Source of the DNA: Betaproteobacteria bacterium | GTDB lineage: Bacteria > Pseudomonadota > Gammaproteobacteria > Burkholderiales > CAIKXV01 | Length of the DNA: 64,000 bases | NCBI GenBank assembly: GCA_947458265.1 | Contig: CANGYF010000002.1 | Span: forward strand, 248,001 to 312,000 | Direction: 5' to 3' | Shown here: positions 56,118-64,000 of the stretch, piece by piece | Numbering within the stretch: the stretch's first letter is position 1 | Layout: each line of letters opens with the position of its first letter | Translations under genes and position numbers: made by a program | The notes under the pieces: model-generated | Seen by the model: the letters and a program-made list of their open reading frames with translations, nothing else | Database searches by the model: none | Told to the model about the DNA's origin: nothing

Positions 56118-57052
56118 CAGCTGCCGCGCACGTAGGTCCAGGCGCCTTCCGGCCCCGGCTCGGCGACGACCGTGCGAGTCATCCTGAACGGCGACTCGCT
56201 GCGCCGTCCCTCGGTCTCGGTGCGGAAATAGCCCTCGATGACGTTGCCGGTGGAACCTGCACCGCGCACCACCCGCCCGAAGAAGCGGCGGAAGGTGAAC
56301 TGCCGGTCGACCTCTTCCATCATGATGAACGTGAGTCCGTCGCCGGCCAGGCGGATGTCGCGCAGGCCGACCTTCGCACCGTCGGCCTTCACTTCGGCAT
56401 CGATGTCCTGGAAGCGCTGGCGCAGCACGATCTCGTGGTTGCGCGCACCGATGCCCGGCAGTTCCAGTCGGGCTGTCCAGGTGCCCGCGATGCGCGCCGG
56501 GATCCACCAGAAGTACACATGGCTGCCGTAGTCGCGCAGCCGGATGTGCAGGTCGGGCTTCCAGTCGCCGAGGTCGAAGTCGTGCGAGACGATGCGCGTG
56601 CCGGGCAGCAGTTCGGACAGCAGTTTCGGCCGCACGCGCAGGTTGACCTTGACGCCGAGGTAGAGCGTGACCACGGTCGCCTTCGACAGGTCGGCGTCGA
56701 ACAGGTTCCGCTCGGTGAAGCGCACCCGGTCGGACACGCCAGCGACCTTCGCCAGCTCGATGCTTTCCTGCACCAGCGCCGGGTCGATCTCGTAGCCGAT
56801 GCCAGGCGCGCCCCAGTCGCGCGCCGCCGCGATGTTGATGCGGCCGTCGCCCGACCCGAGGTCGATCACGAAATCCTTCGGTGTCACGTTCGCCACGCGC
56901 AGCATCGTGTCGATCAGCGTGAAGTTGGTCGGTGCGAACGGCACGTCGAGCTTCAACTGTGCACGGGCGCCTGCCGGGACCAGGCCGGCGGTACCGCCGG
57001 CGGCGGCCGACAGCGCGGCAAGCAGCGAGCGGCGACGGGGATTCGGCGGCAT
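56117..57052 (-). CDS. exported SAM-methyltransferase-fold protein, paralog 13
   Basis: 311 aa, the first gene of the ten-gene block. The leader NPRRRSLLAALSAAAGG is Tat-like. DVPFAPTNFT, motif I DLGSGDG (64-70), GYEIDP, LYLGVKVNLRVRP, IVSHDFDL, and WIPARIAGTW. The beta domain is longer (RRFFGRVVRGAGSTGNVIEG). The start is ATG 57052, or TTG 57055; the SD is weak. The 141 bp upstream, before the DUF1643 stop at 57194, should hold the block's promoter if it has its own. Confidence 0.82.
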   Translation of the reverse strand: MPPNPRRRSLLAALSAAAGGTAGLVPAGARAQLKLDVPFAPTNFTLIDTMLRVANVTPKDFVIDLGSGDGRINIAAARDWGAPGIGYEIDPALVQESIELAKVAGVSDRVRFTERNLFDADLSKATVVTLYLGVKVNLRVRPKLLSELLPGTRIVSHDFDLGDWKPDLHIRLRDYGSHVYFWWIPARIAGTWTARLELPGIGARNHEIVLRQRFQDIDAEVKADGAKVGLRDIRLAGDGLTFIMMEEVDRQFTFRRFFGRVVRGAGSTGNVIEGYFRTETEGRRSESPFRMTRTVVAEPGPEGAWTYVRGS

Positions 57053-57193
57053 CAACCGGAAGGACAGGCAAGACGTTGCGGGGCGATGAGTCTAGCATGC
57101 GCCCCGGCCGCGATCCGCTGCCGCCGCGTGCGGCGGGTCACCACCGAAGACGCGGCATTGATCCTTCCGGCCCCTTCCGGCCCGGCGCCGGCA

Positions 57194-57694
57194 TCAGCGC
57201 CGGTAGCCGTCCCACGGCGCCACGCGCGTGGCACTTGCCATGTACAGCGGATGGCGCGGATGGCCTTCCCGCGTCAGGCCCAGCACGCCGAAGCGGATCC
57301 CCTCGGCCGCCAGGCGCGCCGCCACGTCGAGCCCCCGTCCAGACAGCGCACCATGCACACCCCAGGCACAGACCACCTGGCCGGCTTCGCGCGCCATCGC
57401 CAGGATTGCCGCATTGTTGCGCGGCCCGACCGGCGACGGATGGGCATAGAGCGCCTTCGGGTCGGTGCTGCGCAACGCGAAGATGTTCGCCACCAGCAGG
57501 CCGCCGAAGCCGTCCGCACGGGCGCGCCGCTCGCAGCGTTCCACCGTGGGGTCGTTGCGCACCTCGTCGGCGGTCGACGGGTTGAGCATGATCATCAGCA
57601 GCGGTGCGCGCGACAGGTCCCAGTGCCGCCACAGGCGATAGCGATACTGCCGGTCGCGCGAGAAGGTCGCCCCGGCGGAAACGCGTGCGGCCAC
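57194..57694 (-). CDS. DUF1643 domain protein
   Basis: 166 aa. Typical DUF1643 sequence: YRYRLWRHWDLSRAPLLMIMLNPSTADEVRNDPTV, then RARADGFGGLLVANIFALRSTDP and HPSPVGPRNNAAI. The function of the family is not known to me. Its likely start is GTG 57694; the frame runs on upstream through the lipoprotein gene in a shadow phase. It lies 50 bp downstream of the lipoprotein gene on the same strand. Confidence 0.78.
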   Translation of the reverse strand: MAARVSAGATFSRDRQYRYRLWRHWDLSRAPLLMIMLNPSTADEVRNDPTVERCERRARADGFGGLLVANIFALRSTDPKALYAHPSPVGPRNNAAILAMAREAGQVVCAWGVHGALSGRGLDVAARLAAEGIRFGVLGLTREGHPRHPLYMASATRVAPWDGYRR

Positions 57695-57744
57695 GCCCGC
57701 CCCGCTGCTGCGGGACGGGGCGCAGCCGCGGGACGCTACCTCGC

Positions 57745-58401
57745 TCAGTTCGCCGCGAAGCAGTAGAGCCGCCCGTCGCCGCCGGTGCTGCGCAGCGCCT
57801 CGATGTTGCAGGCCTTGGACGGATGCGACGAGTTCCAGGAACGCGACGGTTCGTCGTCCCTCAGCCCTGCGCGGTCGTGGTGGCCGACCATCGCCGAGCC
57901 CGCCATGCTGCTCGTCCAGTTGTTGCAGGTGCGGTCTTCGCCAGCCGGGAAGGCGGTGCCGTCGGGGCGCGAGCCGGTCAGGATGTCGTGCATGTTCGGC
58001 TTCTCGGTGCGGCCGTTCAGCATCTGGCCCTTGTCGGTGAGCGCGGTCTGCCGGTTCAGGTTGTTGTTGCCGTGCAGTTCGGCCACGCTGGAGGCGATCA
58101 CCACGCCATTGGCATTGACCCACGGGCCCTTGCCGATGCGATCGCGGGCATTCACCGCCAGCGCGCCCGGGACGGCCTGCGTGCTCAGGTAGGCGCGCCA
58201 GGTGCGGCGTCCGCCTGCGCCGGCCTCGTTCGCCAGCCTCTGGCACAGCGCGTCGGCGCCGGCGATGCCGCCGAAATCGGCACCCTTGCCGGAATCGGTG
58301 CTGGTGATGAAGAAGGTCATCGGCGACTTCGGCTCGTCGATCAGCATGCAGCCGGTCAGCACGGTTGCGGACGCGACCAGCGCCCATTTCCTGAAGTTCA
58401 T
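57745..58401 (-). CDS. lipoprotein with DUF1554-like (C-type-lectin-like) domain
   Basis: 218 aa. Lipobox ALVASATVLTGC puts it on a membrane facing the periplasm or surface. The mature part reads FFITSTDSGKGADFGGIAGADALCQRLA, then TWRAYLS and GPWVNANGVVIASS, and ends with CNNWTSS and DGRLYCFAAN. This matches DUF1554 proteins found in myxobacteria, Leptospira and others, thought to have a lectin-like fold. AGGGAGAACAGGA precedes ATG 58401. Function unknown. Confidence 0.8.
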   Translation of the reverse strand: MNFRKWALVASATVLTGCMLIDEPKSPMTFFITSTDSGKGADFGGIAGADALCQRLANEAGAGGRRTWRAYLSTQAVPGALAVNARDRIGKGPWVNANGVVIASSVAELHGNNNLNRQTALTDKGQMLNGRTEKPNMHDILTGSRPDGTAFPAGEDRTCNNWTSSMAGSAMVGHHDRAGLRDDEPSRSWNSSHPSKACNIEALRSTGGDGRLYCFAAN

Positions 58402-58537
58402 TCCTGTTCTCCCTGTTGTGGTGGCGAACGGCCGCCTGTCCCCCTGCGGTCCGCCGGCCGGAGTGTGCACCCTCGCCGCGCGATGGCAAAGCTGCACGCA
58501 GCGAACGCGCGCGCGCCGACAGGCGTGCTGAACCGAA

Positions 58538-59038
58538 TCACTCCTCGAGCAGCGAGCGCAGCATCCACGCCGACTGCTCATGCACGGTGAGCCGCTGCGT
58601 CAGCAGGTCGGCGGTCGGTTCGTCGCCAGCCTTCTCGGCTGCCGGAAAGATCGAACGCGCGGTGCGCGCGACCGCCTCGTGCCCCTGCACCAGGATCGCG
58701 ATCATCTCCAGCGCGGCCGGCCGCGTCTCGGGCGCGTCCTTGAGCGAGGTCAACCGGCCGAACTGGGCATAGGAACCCGGTGCGACATGCCCGAGCGAAC
58801 GGATGCGCTCGGCGATCGGGTCGACTGCGTTCCAGAGCTCGGTGTACTGGGCCATGAACATGGTGTGCAGGGTGTTGAACATCGGCCCGGTCACGTTCCA
58901 GTGGAAGTTGTGCGTGGTCAGGTACAGCGTATAGGTATCGGCCAGCAGCTTCGACAGGCCCTGCGCGATCGCCGCACGGTCCTTCTCGCTGATGCCGATA
59001 TCGATGGCAGGTGCCTTGTTGCCCTTGCTCTTGGCCAT
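58538..59038 (-). CDS. dps: Dps-family ferritin-like DNA-protection protein
   Basis: 166 aa dodecameric ferritin that oxidises and stores iron with peroxide and protects DNA. Ferroxidase residues are seen in [14 protein letters not shown] (His), then [26 protein letters not shown] (His, Asp and Glu). Length and the C-terminal [16 protein letters not shown] are normal for Dps. The lysine-rich N-terminus (AKSKGNKAP) could bind DNA. ATG 59038 with a GGAG-type site (AAGGAGAG) upstream. Expected control is OxyR or stationary phase; no operator was identified. Confidence 0.92.
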   Translation of the reverse strand: MAKSKGNKAPAIDIGISEKDRAAIAQGLSKLLADTYTLYLTTHNFHWNVTGPMFNTLHTMFMAQYTELWNAVDPIAERIRSLGHVAPGSYAQFGRLTSLKDAPETRPAALEMIAILVQGHEAVARTARSIFPAAEKAGDEPTADLLTQRLTVHEQSAWMLRSLLEE

Positions 59039-59123
59039 TGGACTCTCCTTCAGGTTGCGAAACCGGGACGTACGCGACGCCTACGCAGCGATCGCGCCCG
59101 CCCCCCTTGCGCGAGGACGTGCG

Positions 59124-60092
59124 TCAGCGCACCAGCCTCGCCTCCCATCTTGCCGCTGCCGCCGCCGCGCGTGCATGGTAGGTGGCCGTGCCCGACACGC
59201 CGTCGCCCTTCACCAGGCCATCGAATTCATGGCGGAACCGCTCCACGCGGCCGGACGGCTCGATCGCGAAACGCAGCCGTTCGCCGTCGATGCGCAGGCC
59301 GAGGAGATCGACCGGCTGTCCGTTCAGTGTCGCCTTGCCGGTGAGCATCTGCCGGGCCTGCGACACCACGATCTCGACGCGAGCGCCGCCCTGCGCCTTC
59401 GGCAGGTCGAACTGCCAGCGGCCAGCGACCTGGGCCGGTACGGTCCAGAGCATCAGCGTGCTGTGCCTGTCGCGGCCGACCGGCTTGTCCGGCACGTACA
59501 TGCGCAGCGTCATGTCCGGCTGCCAGTCGCCGAGCATGGCGTAGTCGTGCGACACGATCCGGGTGCCGGGGCGCAGCGCAGCGAGCTTCGGCGTGAGCAG
59601 TTGCATCACCTTGGGCAGCAGGTACACGCTGATCACCGTCGCCTTCGAGAAGTCGGACTCGAACAGGTCCTGGGCCAGGAACTGGGCGCGATCCGCGATC
59701 CCCATCTTCGTGGCCGACTGACGGCTGCGCTCGATCAGGCGCGGATCGATCTCGATCCCATGGCCGCGCGCGCCGAACTTCGCTACTGCGGTCAGCACGA
59801 TCCGGCCATCGCCGGAACCGATGTCGATCAGGTAGTCGGACGGCCCGACGCCGGCCAGGTGCAGCATCCGCTCGACGACATCGGCAGGGGTCGGCACGTA
59901 GGGCGTGTCGGTGTCCTCGTCGACGATGCCTGCATCGGCCGGCGACTGGCTGGTCGGCGCGGTGCCCGCCTGGGCGACTGCCACCGCAGGCTGCAGCAGC
60001 ACGCCGGACGCGAGGCACAGCAGGAACGCGGGCAGCAGGTGCAGACGGTGCGGACGGTGCAGAGAGTGCGCAGGGTGCTTGGACGACTTCAT
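59124..60092 (-). CDS. exported SAM-methyltransferase-fold protein, paralog 14
   Basis: 322 aa, separated from the others by three unrelated genes. A His/Arg/Leu-rich leader (HRLHLLPAFLLCLASGVLLQP) ends in AVAQ. DTPYVPTPADVV, motif I DIGSGDG (90-96), GIEIDP, VYLLPKVMQLLTP, IVSHDYAM. The beta domain has RHEFDGLVKGDGVSG. GGAAAGG precedes ATG 60092. Divergent from the spermidine-synthase-like gene across 122 bp. All SAM motifs are intact, so it could be the basal single-copy form. Confidence 0.83.
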   Translation of the reverse strand: MKSSKHPAHSLHRPHRLHLLPAFLLCLASGVLLQPAVAVAQAGTAPTSQSPADAGIVDEDTDTPYVPTPADVVERMLHLAGVGPSDYLIDIGSGDGRIVLTAVAKFGARGHGIEIDPRLIERSRQSATKMGIADRAQFLAQDLFESDFSKATVISVYLLPKVMQLLTPKLAALRPGTRIVSHDYAMLGDWQPDMTLRMYVPDKPVGRDRHSTLMLWTVPAQVAGRWQFDLPKAQGGARVEIVVSQARQMLTGKATLNGQPVDLLGLRIDGERLRFAIEPSGRVERFRHEFDGLVKGDGVSGTATYHARAAAAAARWEARLVR

Positions 60093-60214
60093 CGACAGCC
60101 TTTCCGGGACGGCAAGGCATCGAGTCTAGCAAACGGGCAAGTGCGAAATCCGACCGATGCGGTGGCCCGGCGGTCGCCGTACAATCCGCGACCGCCGGAG
60201 CGACCGGCCCTTCC

Positions 60215-61936
60215 ATGGCCCACCACTGGCCGCCCCGGACCCAGACCATGTTCCTGCTGCACGCGATCATCTTTTCCACCGGCGGCGCGATCCTCGCGCT
60301 CGAACTGCTTGCGTCGCGGATCATGACGCCCTACTTCGGGGTCAGCATCTACATCTGGACGGGCATCCTGTCGATCACCCTGATCGCGCTGGCGGCCGGC
60401 TACTGGTGCGGCGGGCTGGTGACGCATGCCCGGCGCAAGCCGTCGATCGAGCGGCTCGCGCACTGGTACCTCGCGCAGCCCGCCTGGGCAGGGCTGGCGA
60501 TCGTCGGCGCCTGCCTGGTCTATCCCTATGCCTTCCATTCGCTGGCCAGCCTCGACCTCGTGGTCGGCGCCTTCGTGGCCTGCATGGTGCTGCTGTTCCT
60601 GCCGCTGCTGACGACCTCGGCGATGAACCCCCTGCTGGTCGCGATCATGACCCAGGCGTCTCTCGACGCCACCAACGGTGCAGCGGCGCCGGAGACCGGT
60701 ACCGGCCAGAAGGCGGGCACGGCGCAGGACCGGCAGCCCGCGCCGCTCGAGCAGCTGGACGCCGGTTCGGGCCGCGTGTTCTTCATCAGCACGGTCGGCT
60801 CGGTCGCCGGGGTGATCGTCACCGCCTTCGTCCTGATGCCCTATGTCTCCAACTACAACGCGGTGCTGGCGGTGGCACTGGTGCTGTCGCTGCTGTCGCT
60901 GGCTGGCGCCCTGCGCCCGCCAGTCCCGGTCGCCAGCCGCAACCGGCTGCTGGCGATCTCCGTGGTGGCCACGCTGTCCTCGGGAGGGCTGCTGGCGTTC
61001 TCGGACAACTACCTCGACCGGCTGTGGCCTGCGCGCTACGGCGGCGTCGACTGGCAGAAGACGGCGGAGTACGGTTCGCTGTTCGGCACCGTGAAGGTCC
61101 TCGCCGGCCCGGCGGGCGCCAGCCCGGAACAGCAGATGCGCATCTACTTTCAGGACGGCCTGGTACAGAACACCCTGGACGCCAGCAACCGTTCACAGTC
61201 CTTCTTCACCTACGGGCTGGAGGGACTGGTACAGGCGTTCAAGCCGCAGGCCGGCCGTGCGCTGGTGCTTGGCCTCGGCGCCGGCGTGGTGCCGATGTCA
61301 CTCGTACGCAACGGCACCGACGTGACCGCTGTGGAGATCGACCCGGTGTCGTTCGAGGTCGCGCGCAGGCATTTCGGTTTCGACCCGGGCCGGGTCCGGG
61401 CGATCGAGGCTGACGCGCGCACCTACCTGCGCGCCTGCAAGAGCGAGTACGACACGGTGGTGATCGACCTGTTCCACGGTGACGGCATCCCCGAGTACCT
61501 GATCACCCGGGACTTCTTCCACGACCTGCGCAACTGCCTGAAGCCCGACGGCGTGGCGGTATTCAACACCTTTGCAGACCTGGACCGGCCCACGGTATAC
61601 GCCAACTTCCTGGTGACCCTGCATTCCGAACTGCCCGAGATCGTGGTCTACCGCCCGGATGCCGCCGGGTCGCGCCATGTCAACAGCTTTGTCGTCGCCA
61701 GCGCCTCCACCCTGGTGCCGCCCGCCCCGGTCCGGTTGCACGACGCACCGATGCGCCATGCGACGATGCTGCGCGCGATGATGGAACGCCCGAACAAGCT
61801 GGATTCCGATACCCTGCGCAGGGGGGCGATCGTCACCGATGCACGCAACTCGATCTCGCTCGACATCGCCGATGCCCAGATGGCCTACCGCAGGCTGGTG
61901 ATAGAAACGGTGCCACGGGCGTTCCTGCTCAACTGA
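60215..61936 (+). CDS. membrane-bound spermidine synthase-like protein
   Basis: 573 aa fusion. The first half has about 8 TM helices (FLLHAIIFSTGGAILALELLASRI and on); the second is a spermidine-synthase/PABMT-type methyltransferase-fold domain. The nucleotide-binding GLGAGVVPMSLVRNGTDVTAVEIDP and the block VVIDLFHGDGIPEYLITRDFF are clear; the aminopropyl-transfer Asp lies in VVIDLFHG or just after it. Such fused proteins are widespread but mostly uncharacterised. ATG 60215 or 60248 are both possible; no SD is seen. It is divergent from paralog 14, itself a methyltransferase-fold protein. Confidence 0.85.
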   Translation: MAHHWPPRTQTMFLLHAIIFSTGGAILALELLASRIMTPYFGVSIYIWTGILSITLIALAAGYWCGGLVTHARRKPSIERLAHWYLAQPAWAGLAIVGACLVYPYAFHSLASLDLVVGAFVACMVLLFLPLLTTSAMNPLLVAIMTQASLDATNGAAAPETGTGQKAGTAQDRQPAPLEQLDAGSGRVFFISTVGSVAGVIVTAFVLMPYVSNYNAVLAVALVLSLLSLAGALRPPVPVASRNRLLAISVVATLSSGGLLAFSDNYLDRLWPARYGGVDWQKTAEYGSLFGTVKVLAGPAGASPEQQMRIYFQDGLVQNTLDASNRSQSFFTYGLEGLVQAFKPQAGRALVLGLGAGVVPMSLVRNGTDVTAVEIDPVSFEVARRHFGFDPGRVRAIEADARTYLRACKSEYDTVVIDLFHGDGIPEYLITRDFFHDLRNCLKPDGVAVFNTFADLDRPTVYANFLVTLHSELPEIVVYRPDAAGSRHVNSFVVASASTLVPPAPVRLHDAPMRHATMLRAMMERPNKLDSDTLRRGAIVTDARNSISLDIADAQMAYRRLVIETVPRAFLLN

Positions 61937-62019
61937 GTTGCCTGACTGAGCTGCTGGCCTCGTTGCCCGGCCGAGTCATTCGGTCGACCGACTCGACATC
62001 ATTCCCTGCAGACGTTGCG

Positions 62020-64000
62020 ATGACTCCAGCCTGGCTCGCTGCACGCTTGATGCGCTCCGTCCGTCGGCTCCGGCCGATGGCGGCGCTCGTACTGGTGCTG
62101 GTGCTCGCGTCAGGCGCGCTGCTGGGTCCGGCCACTGCCCACGGCCAGGGCCTGCCAGCCGGGCAGAACCGGGTGCAGGTCGAACTGCTGCCGGAGCCGA
62201 GCACGGCACGCCCGGGTGAACCGTTCCAGGCCGTGCTGCGGATGCGCATCGCGCCCGGCTGGCATACCTACTGGATGAACCCGGGCGACTCCGGCCTGGC
62301 CACGGCACTCGACTGGCGCCTGCCACCCGGGGTCACCGCAGGGCCGCTCGCCTGGCCGGTACCGAAGCGGTTGCCGGTCGGGCCGCTCATGAACTACGGC
62401 TACGAGAACGAAGTGCTGCTGCCGGTACGGCTGACCGTGCCGGCCGGCTTTTCCGATCCGGTGCTGGAGGTGTCGGCACAGGCCGAATGGCTGGTGTGCC
62501 GGGAAGTCTGCATCCCGGAATCGGCGTCGGTCGGGTTCCGGTTGCCGGTGGCGACGATCGCCGCGCTGCCCGATCCGCGCCACGCAGCCCTGTTCGCAGC
62601 CGCGCGTGCGGCGCTGCCGGGCACCCTTGCGGCCTGGACCGCATCGGCCACCGTGGCGGATGGCAGGCTGCGCATCGCCCTGCGCGCGCCCGACGGTGCC
62701 CCGGTGCCGACCGGCGAGGTCTATTTCTTCAACGCGGTCGAGGGCCAGGTCGCGCATGCCGCGGCGCAGACCGTCGCCCGCCACCGCGACGGACTGGTGA
62801 TCGAGGTCCCGCTGCAGGCCCAGCCGGTGACCCCGGTGCAGCGCGTGGACGGGCTGATGGTCGCTGCAGCCGGCTTCGGTCCGGGCCAGCCGGCGGCCGC
62901 GACGATCGGTTCGGTGCTGGTGCCGGCACTGCCGGACCTCGGTCCGCTGCTTGGCACCACCACTGTGGCGGGCGCGGCGGCGGCACCGGGCGCCGGCGTC
63001 AGTTCCGCTGCTGCAGGCGCGGCCGCAGCCGGGCCGTTGCCCCCGGCCGGTGCAGCGCCCGGGCTGCTGCTGGCGCTGCTGCTGGCCCTGGCAGGCGGGG
63101 TGATCCTGAACCTGATGCCCTGCGTGTTCCCGGTGCTGTCGCTCAAGGCGCTGGCGATGGTCGGCCAGGCCAGCGTCGATCCGCGCGGGTTGCGCACCAG
63201 CGGCCTGGCCTTCGCCGCCGGCGTGCTGCTATCGTTCTGGGCGCTGGCCGGTACCCTGATCGCCCTGCGTGCTGGTGGGGAACAGATCGGCTGGGGCTTC
63301 CAGTTGCAGTCGCCGGCCTTCGTCGCGGCAATGGCAGTGCTGTTCACCCTGCTCGCCCTGAACCTGGCCGGCGTGTTCGAGGTCGGCGCCCGGGTGTCGT
63401 CCCTGGCTGGCAGCCTACCTGAACGCAAGGGGCCGGCCGGGTCGTTCCTCGGCGGCGTGCTGGCAGTGGCCGTCGCCGCGCCCTGCACTGCGCCTTTCAT
63501 GGGTGCTGCGCTCGGTTATGCGCTCGCGCAACCGGCGCCCCATGCGCTGGCCGTGTTCGGCGCGCTGGCGCTGGGCATGGCCCTGCCCTACCTGCTGCTC
63601 TCGTTCGTGCCGGCGCTGGCGCGCATGCTGCCCCGGCCAGGCCGCTGGATGGTGACCTTCCGCCAGGCCATGGTGTTCCCGCTGCTGGCGACGGTGGCCT
63701 GGCTGGCCTGGGTGCTCGGCCTGCAGGCCGGCGTGGATGCGGTGTTCGGACTGCTCGGCGGCCTCGTGCTGGTCGCGTTCGCCGCGTGGCTCTACGGCCG
63801 GTTCGCCACGCCAGCGGCTTCCGCCCGCGGCCGGTCGCTTGCCGCAGCAGCGGCCGTTGCCTTTGCCGCGCTCGGCGCATACACGGCCTGGCCGGCCAGC
63901 CAGGAAGACGAGGACCGCACGCGCGTGCCGTCTGCTGCCGCAGAAGACGTGGCACGCGACTGGCAGCCGTGGTCTGTCGACCGGGTGGCCGCGCTGCGCG
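62020..64000 (+). CDS. DsbD/ScsB-like thiol-disulfide reductase, 5' part (runs off right edge)
   Basis: About 660 codons seen. Signal peptide, then an N-terminal DsbD-alpha-like immunoglobulin domain with WHTYWMNPGDSGLATALDW and the redox pair region WLVCREVCIPESA, a linker rich in Ala/Pro/Gly, and the CcdA/DsbD-type membrane domain with NLMPCVFPVLSLK and AAPCTAPFMGAALGYAL, which hold the two membrane cysteines. The C-terminal thioredoxin domain would be outside the window. It moves electrons from cytoplasmic thioredoxin to periplasmic proteins. The N-terminal architecture is closer to ScsB than to classic DsbD. ATG 62020 is inferred; no clear SD. Confidence 0.87.
   Translation, partial: MTPAWLAARLMRSVRRLRPMAALVLVLVLASGALLGPATAHGQGLPAGQNRVQVELLPEPSTARPGEPFQAVLRMRIAPGWHTYWMNPGDSGLATALDWRLPPGVTAGPLAWPVPKRLPVGPLMNYGYENEVLLPVRLTVPAGFSDPVLEVSAQAEWLVCREVCIPESASVGFRLPVATIAALPDPRHAALFAAARAALPGTLAAWTASATVADGRLRIALRAPDGAPVPTGEVYFFNAVEGQVAHAAAQTVARHRDGLVIEVPLQAQPVTPVQRVDGLMVAAAGFGPGQPAAATIGSVLVPALPDLGPLLGTTTVAGAAAAPGAGVSSAAAGAAAAGPLPPAGAAPGLLLALLLALAGGVILNLMPCVFPVLSLKALAMVGQASVDPRGLRTSGLAFAAGVLLSFWALAGTLIALRAGGEQIGWGFQLQSPAFVAAMAVLFTLLALNLAGVFEVGARVSSLAGSLPERKGPAGSFLGGVLAVAVAAPCTAPFMGAALGYALAQPAPHALAVFGALALGMALPYLLLSFVPALARMLPRPGRWMVTFRQAMVFPLLATVAWLAWVLGLQAGVDAVFGLLGGLVLVAFAAWLYGRFATPAASARGRSLAAAAAVAFAALGAYTAWPASQEDEDRTRVPSAAAEDVARDWQPWSVDRVAALR

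Noticed and set aside
47376-57052. The methyltransferase array as an assembly artefact of one gene repeated
   Set aside because: The copies differ strongly in leaders, motifs and C-termini, and the junctions are all distinct, so they are old paralogs rather than a misassembly.
57697-57722. GC-rich hairpin between the lipoprotein and DUF1643 genes as a terminator
   Set aside because: The stem is short with alternative pairings and no T-run follows on the minus strand.

Overview
The window is about 70% G+C, densely coded chromosomal DNA. Four Bug/TctC-type solute receptors, a four-ABC double-length UvrA, a B12-dependent ribonucleotide reductase, a VC_2705-type symporter paired with a DUF4212 partner, and a PEP-CTERM-like surface protein all point to a betaproteobacterium, probably of the order Burkholderiales. 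This is inferred from gene content; there is no rRNA in the window to confirm it. I found no tRNA, rRNA, CRISPR array, integrase or insertion sequence.

Region by region. 1-8.2 kb: the 5' part of pepN (minus strand, running off the left edge), two Bug receptors, a tightly overlapping minus-strand operon (PLP ammonia-lyase, HMG-CoA-lyase-type enzyme, Bug receptor), then a divergent amidohydrolase. The divergent gap carries a cluster of a 17-bp repeat. 8.3-26.8 kb: four-ABC UvrA, an RhlE-type helicase whose start codon appears to be ATC, a PEP-CTERM-like protein with a strong terminator, class II RNR, a PNPOx-like protein, an MFS pump, EttA, a CMD/AhpD-fold protein with an in-frame TGA at a CxxC position (likely a selenoprotein), an FlK-like thioesterase, pirin and a ClpX-like ATPase. 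26.8-40 kb: a heavy-metal-type RND efflux operon, a three-subunit FAD/[2Fe-2S] dehydrogenase of the HcnABC/opine oxidase type, a third Bug receptor, a TauD-type dioxygenase, an FAH-family hydrolase and an APC permease. Together these look like uptake and oxidation of small amines, amino acids or carboxylates.

40.1-60.1 kb is the most unusual part. It holds fourteen paralogous genes, all on the minus strand, each encoding an N-terminal export signal (several with twin arginines), a class I SAM-methyltransferase/DOT1-like domain, and a C-terminal beta-rich domain. They lie in three blocks (3 genes, 10 genes, 1 gene), with stop/start overlaps or very short gaps inside the blocks. Between the blocks are a symporter operon, a fourth Bug receptor, a small membrane protein, a DUF1643 protein, a lipoprotein and a Dps. 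Four of the genes alternate in type (B-A-B-A), which suggests duplication of a two-gene unit, and two paralogs have altered SAM-binding motifs. 60.2-64 kb: a membrane-bound spermidine-synthase-like protein and the start of a DsbD/ScsB-like thiol-disulfide reductase, cut by the right edge.

The best candidates for new biology are the exported methyltransferase-fold array, the CxxU selenoprotein with a plausible SECIS hairpin, the ATC start of rhlE, and the repeat that supplies the N-terminus of the PLP enzyme.
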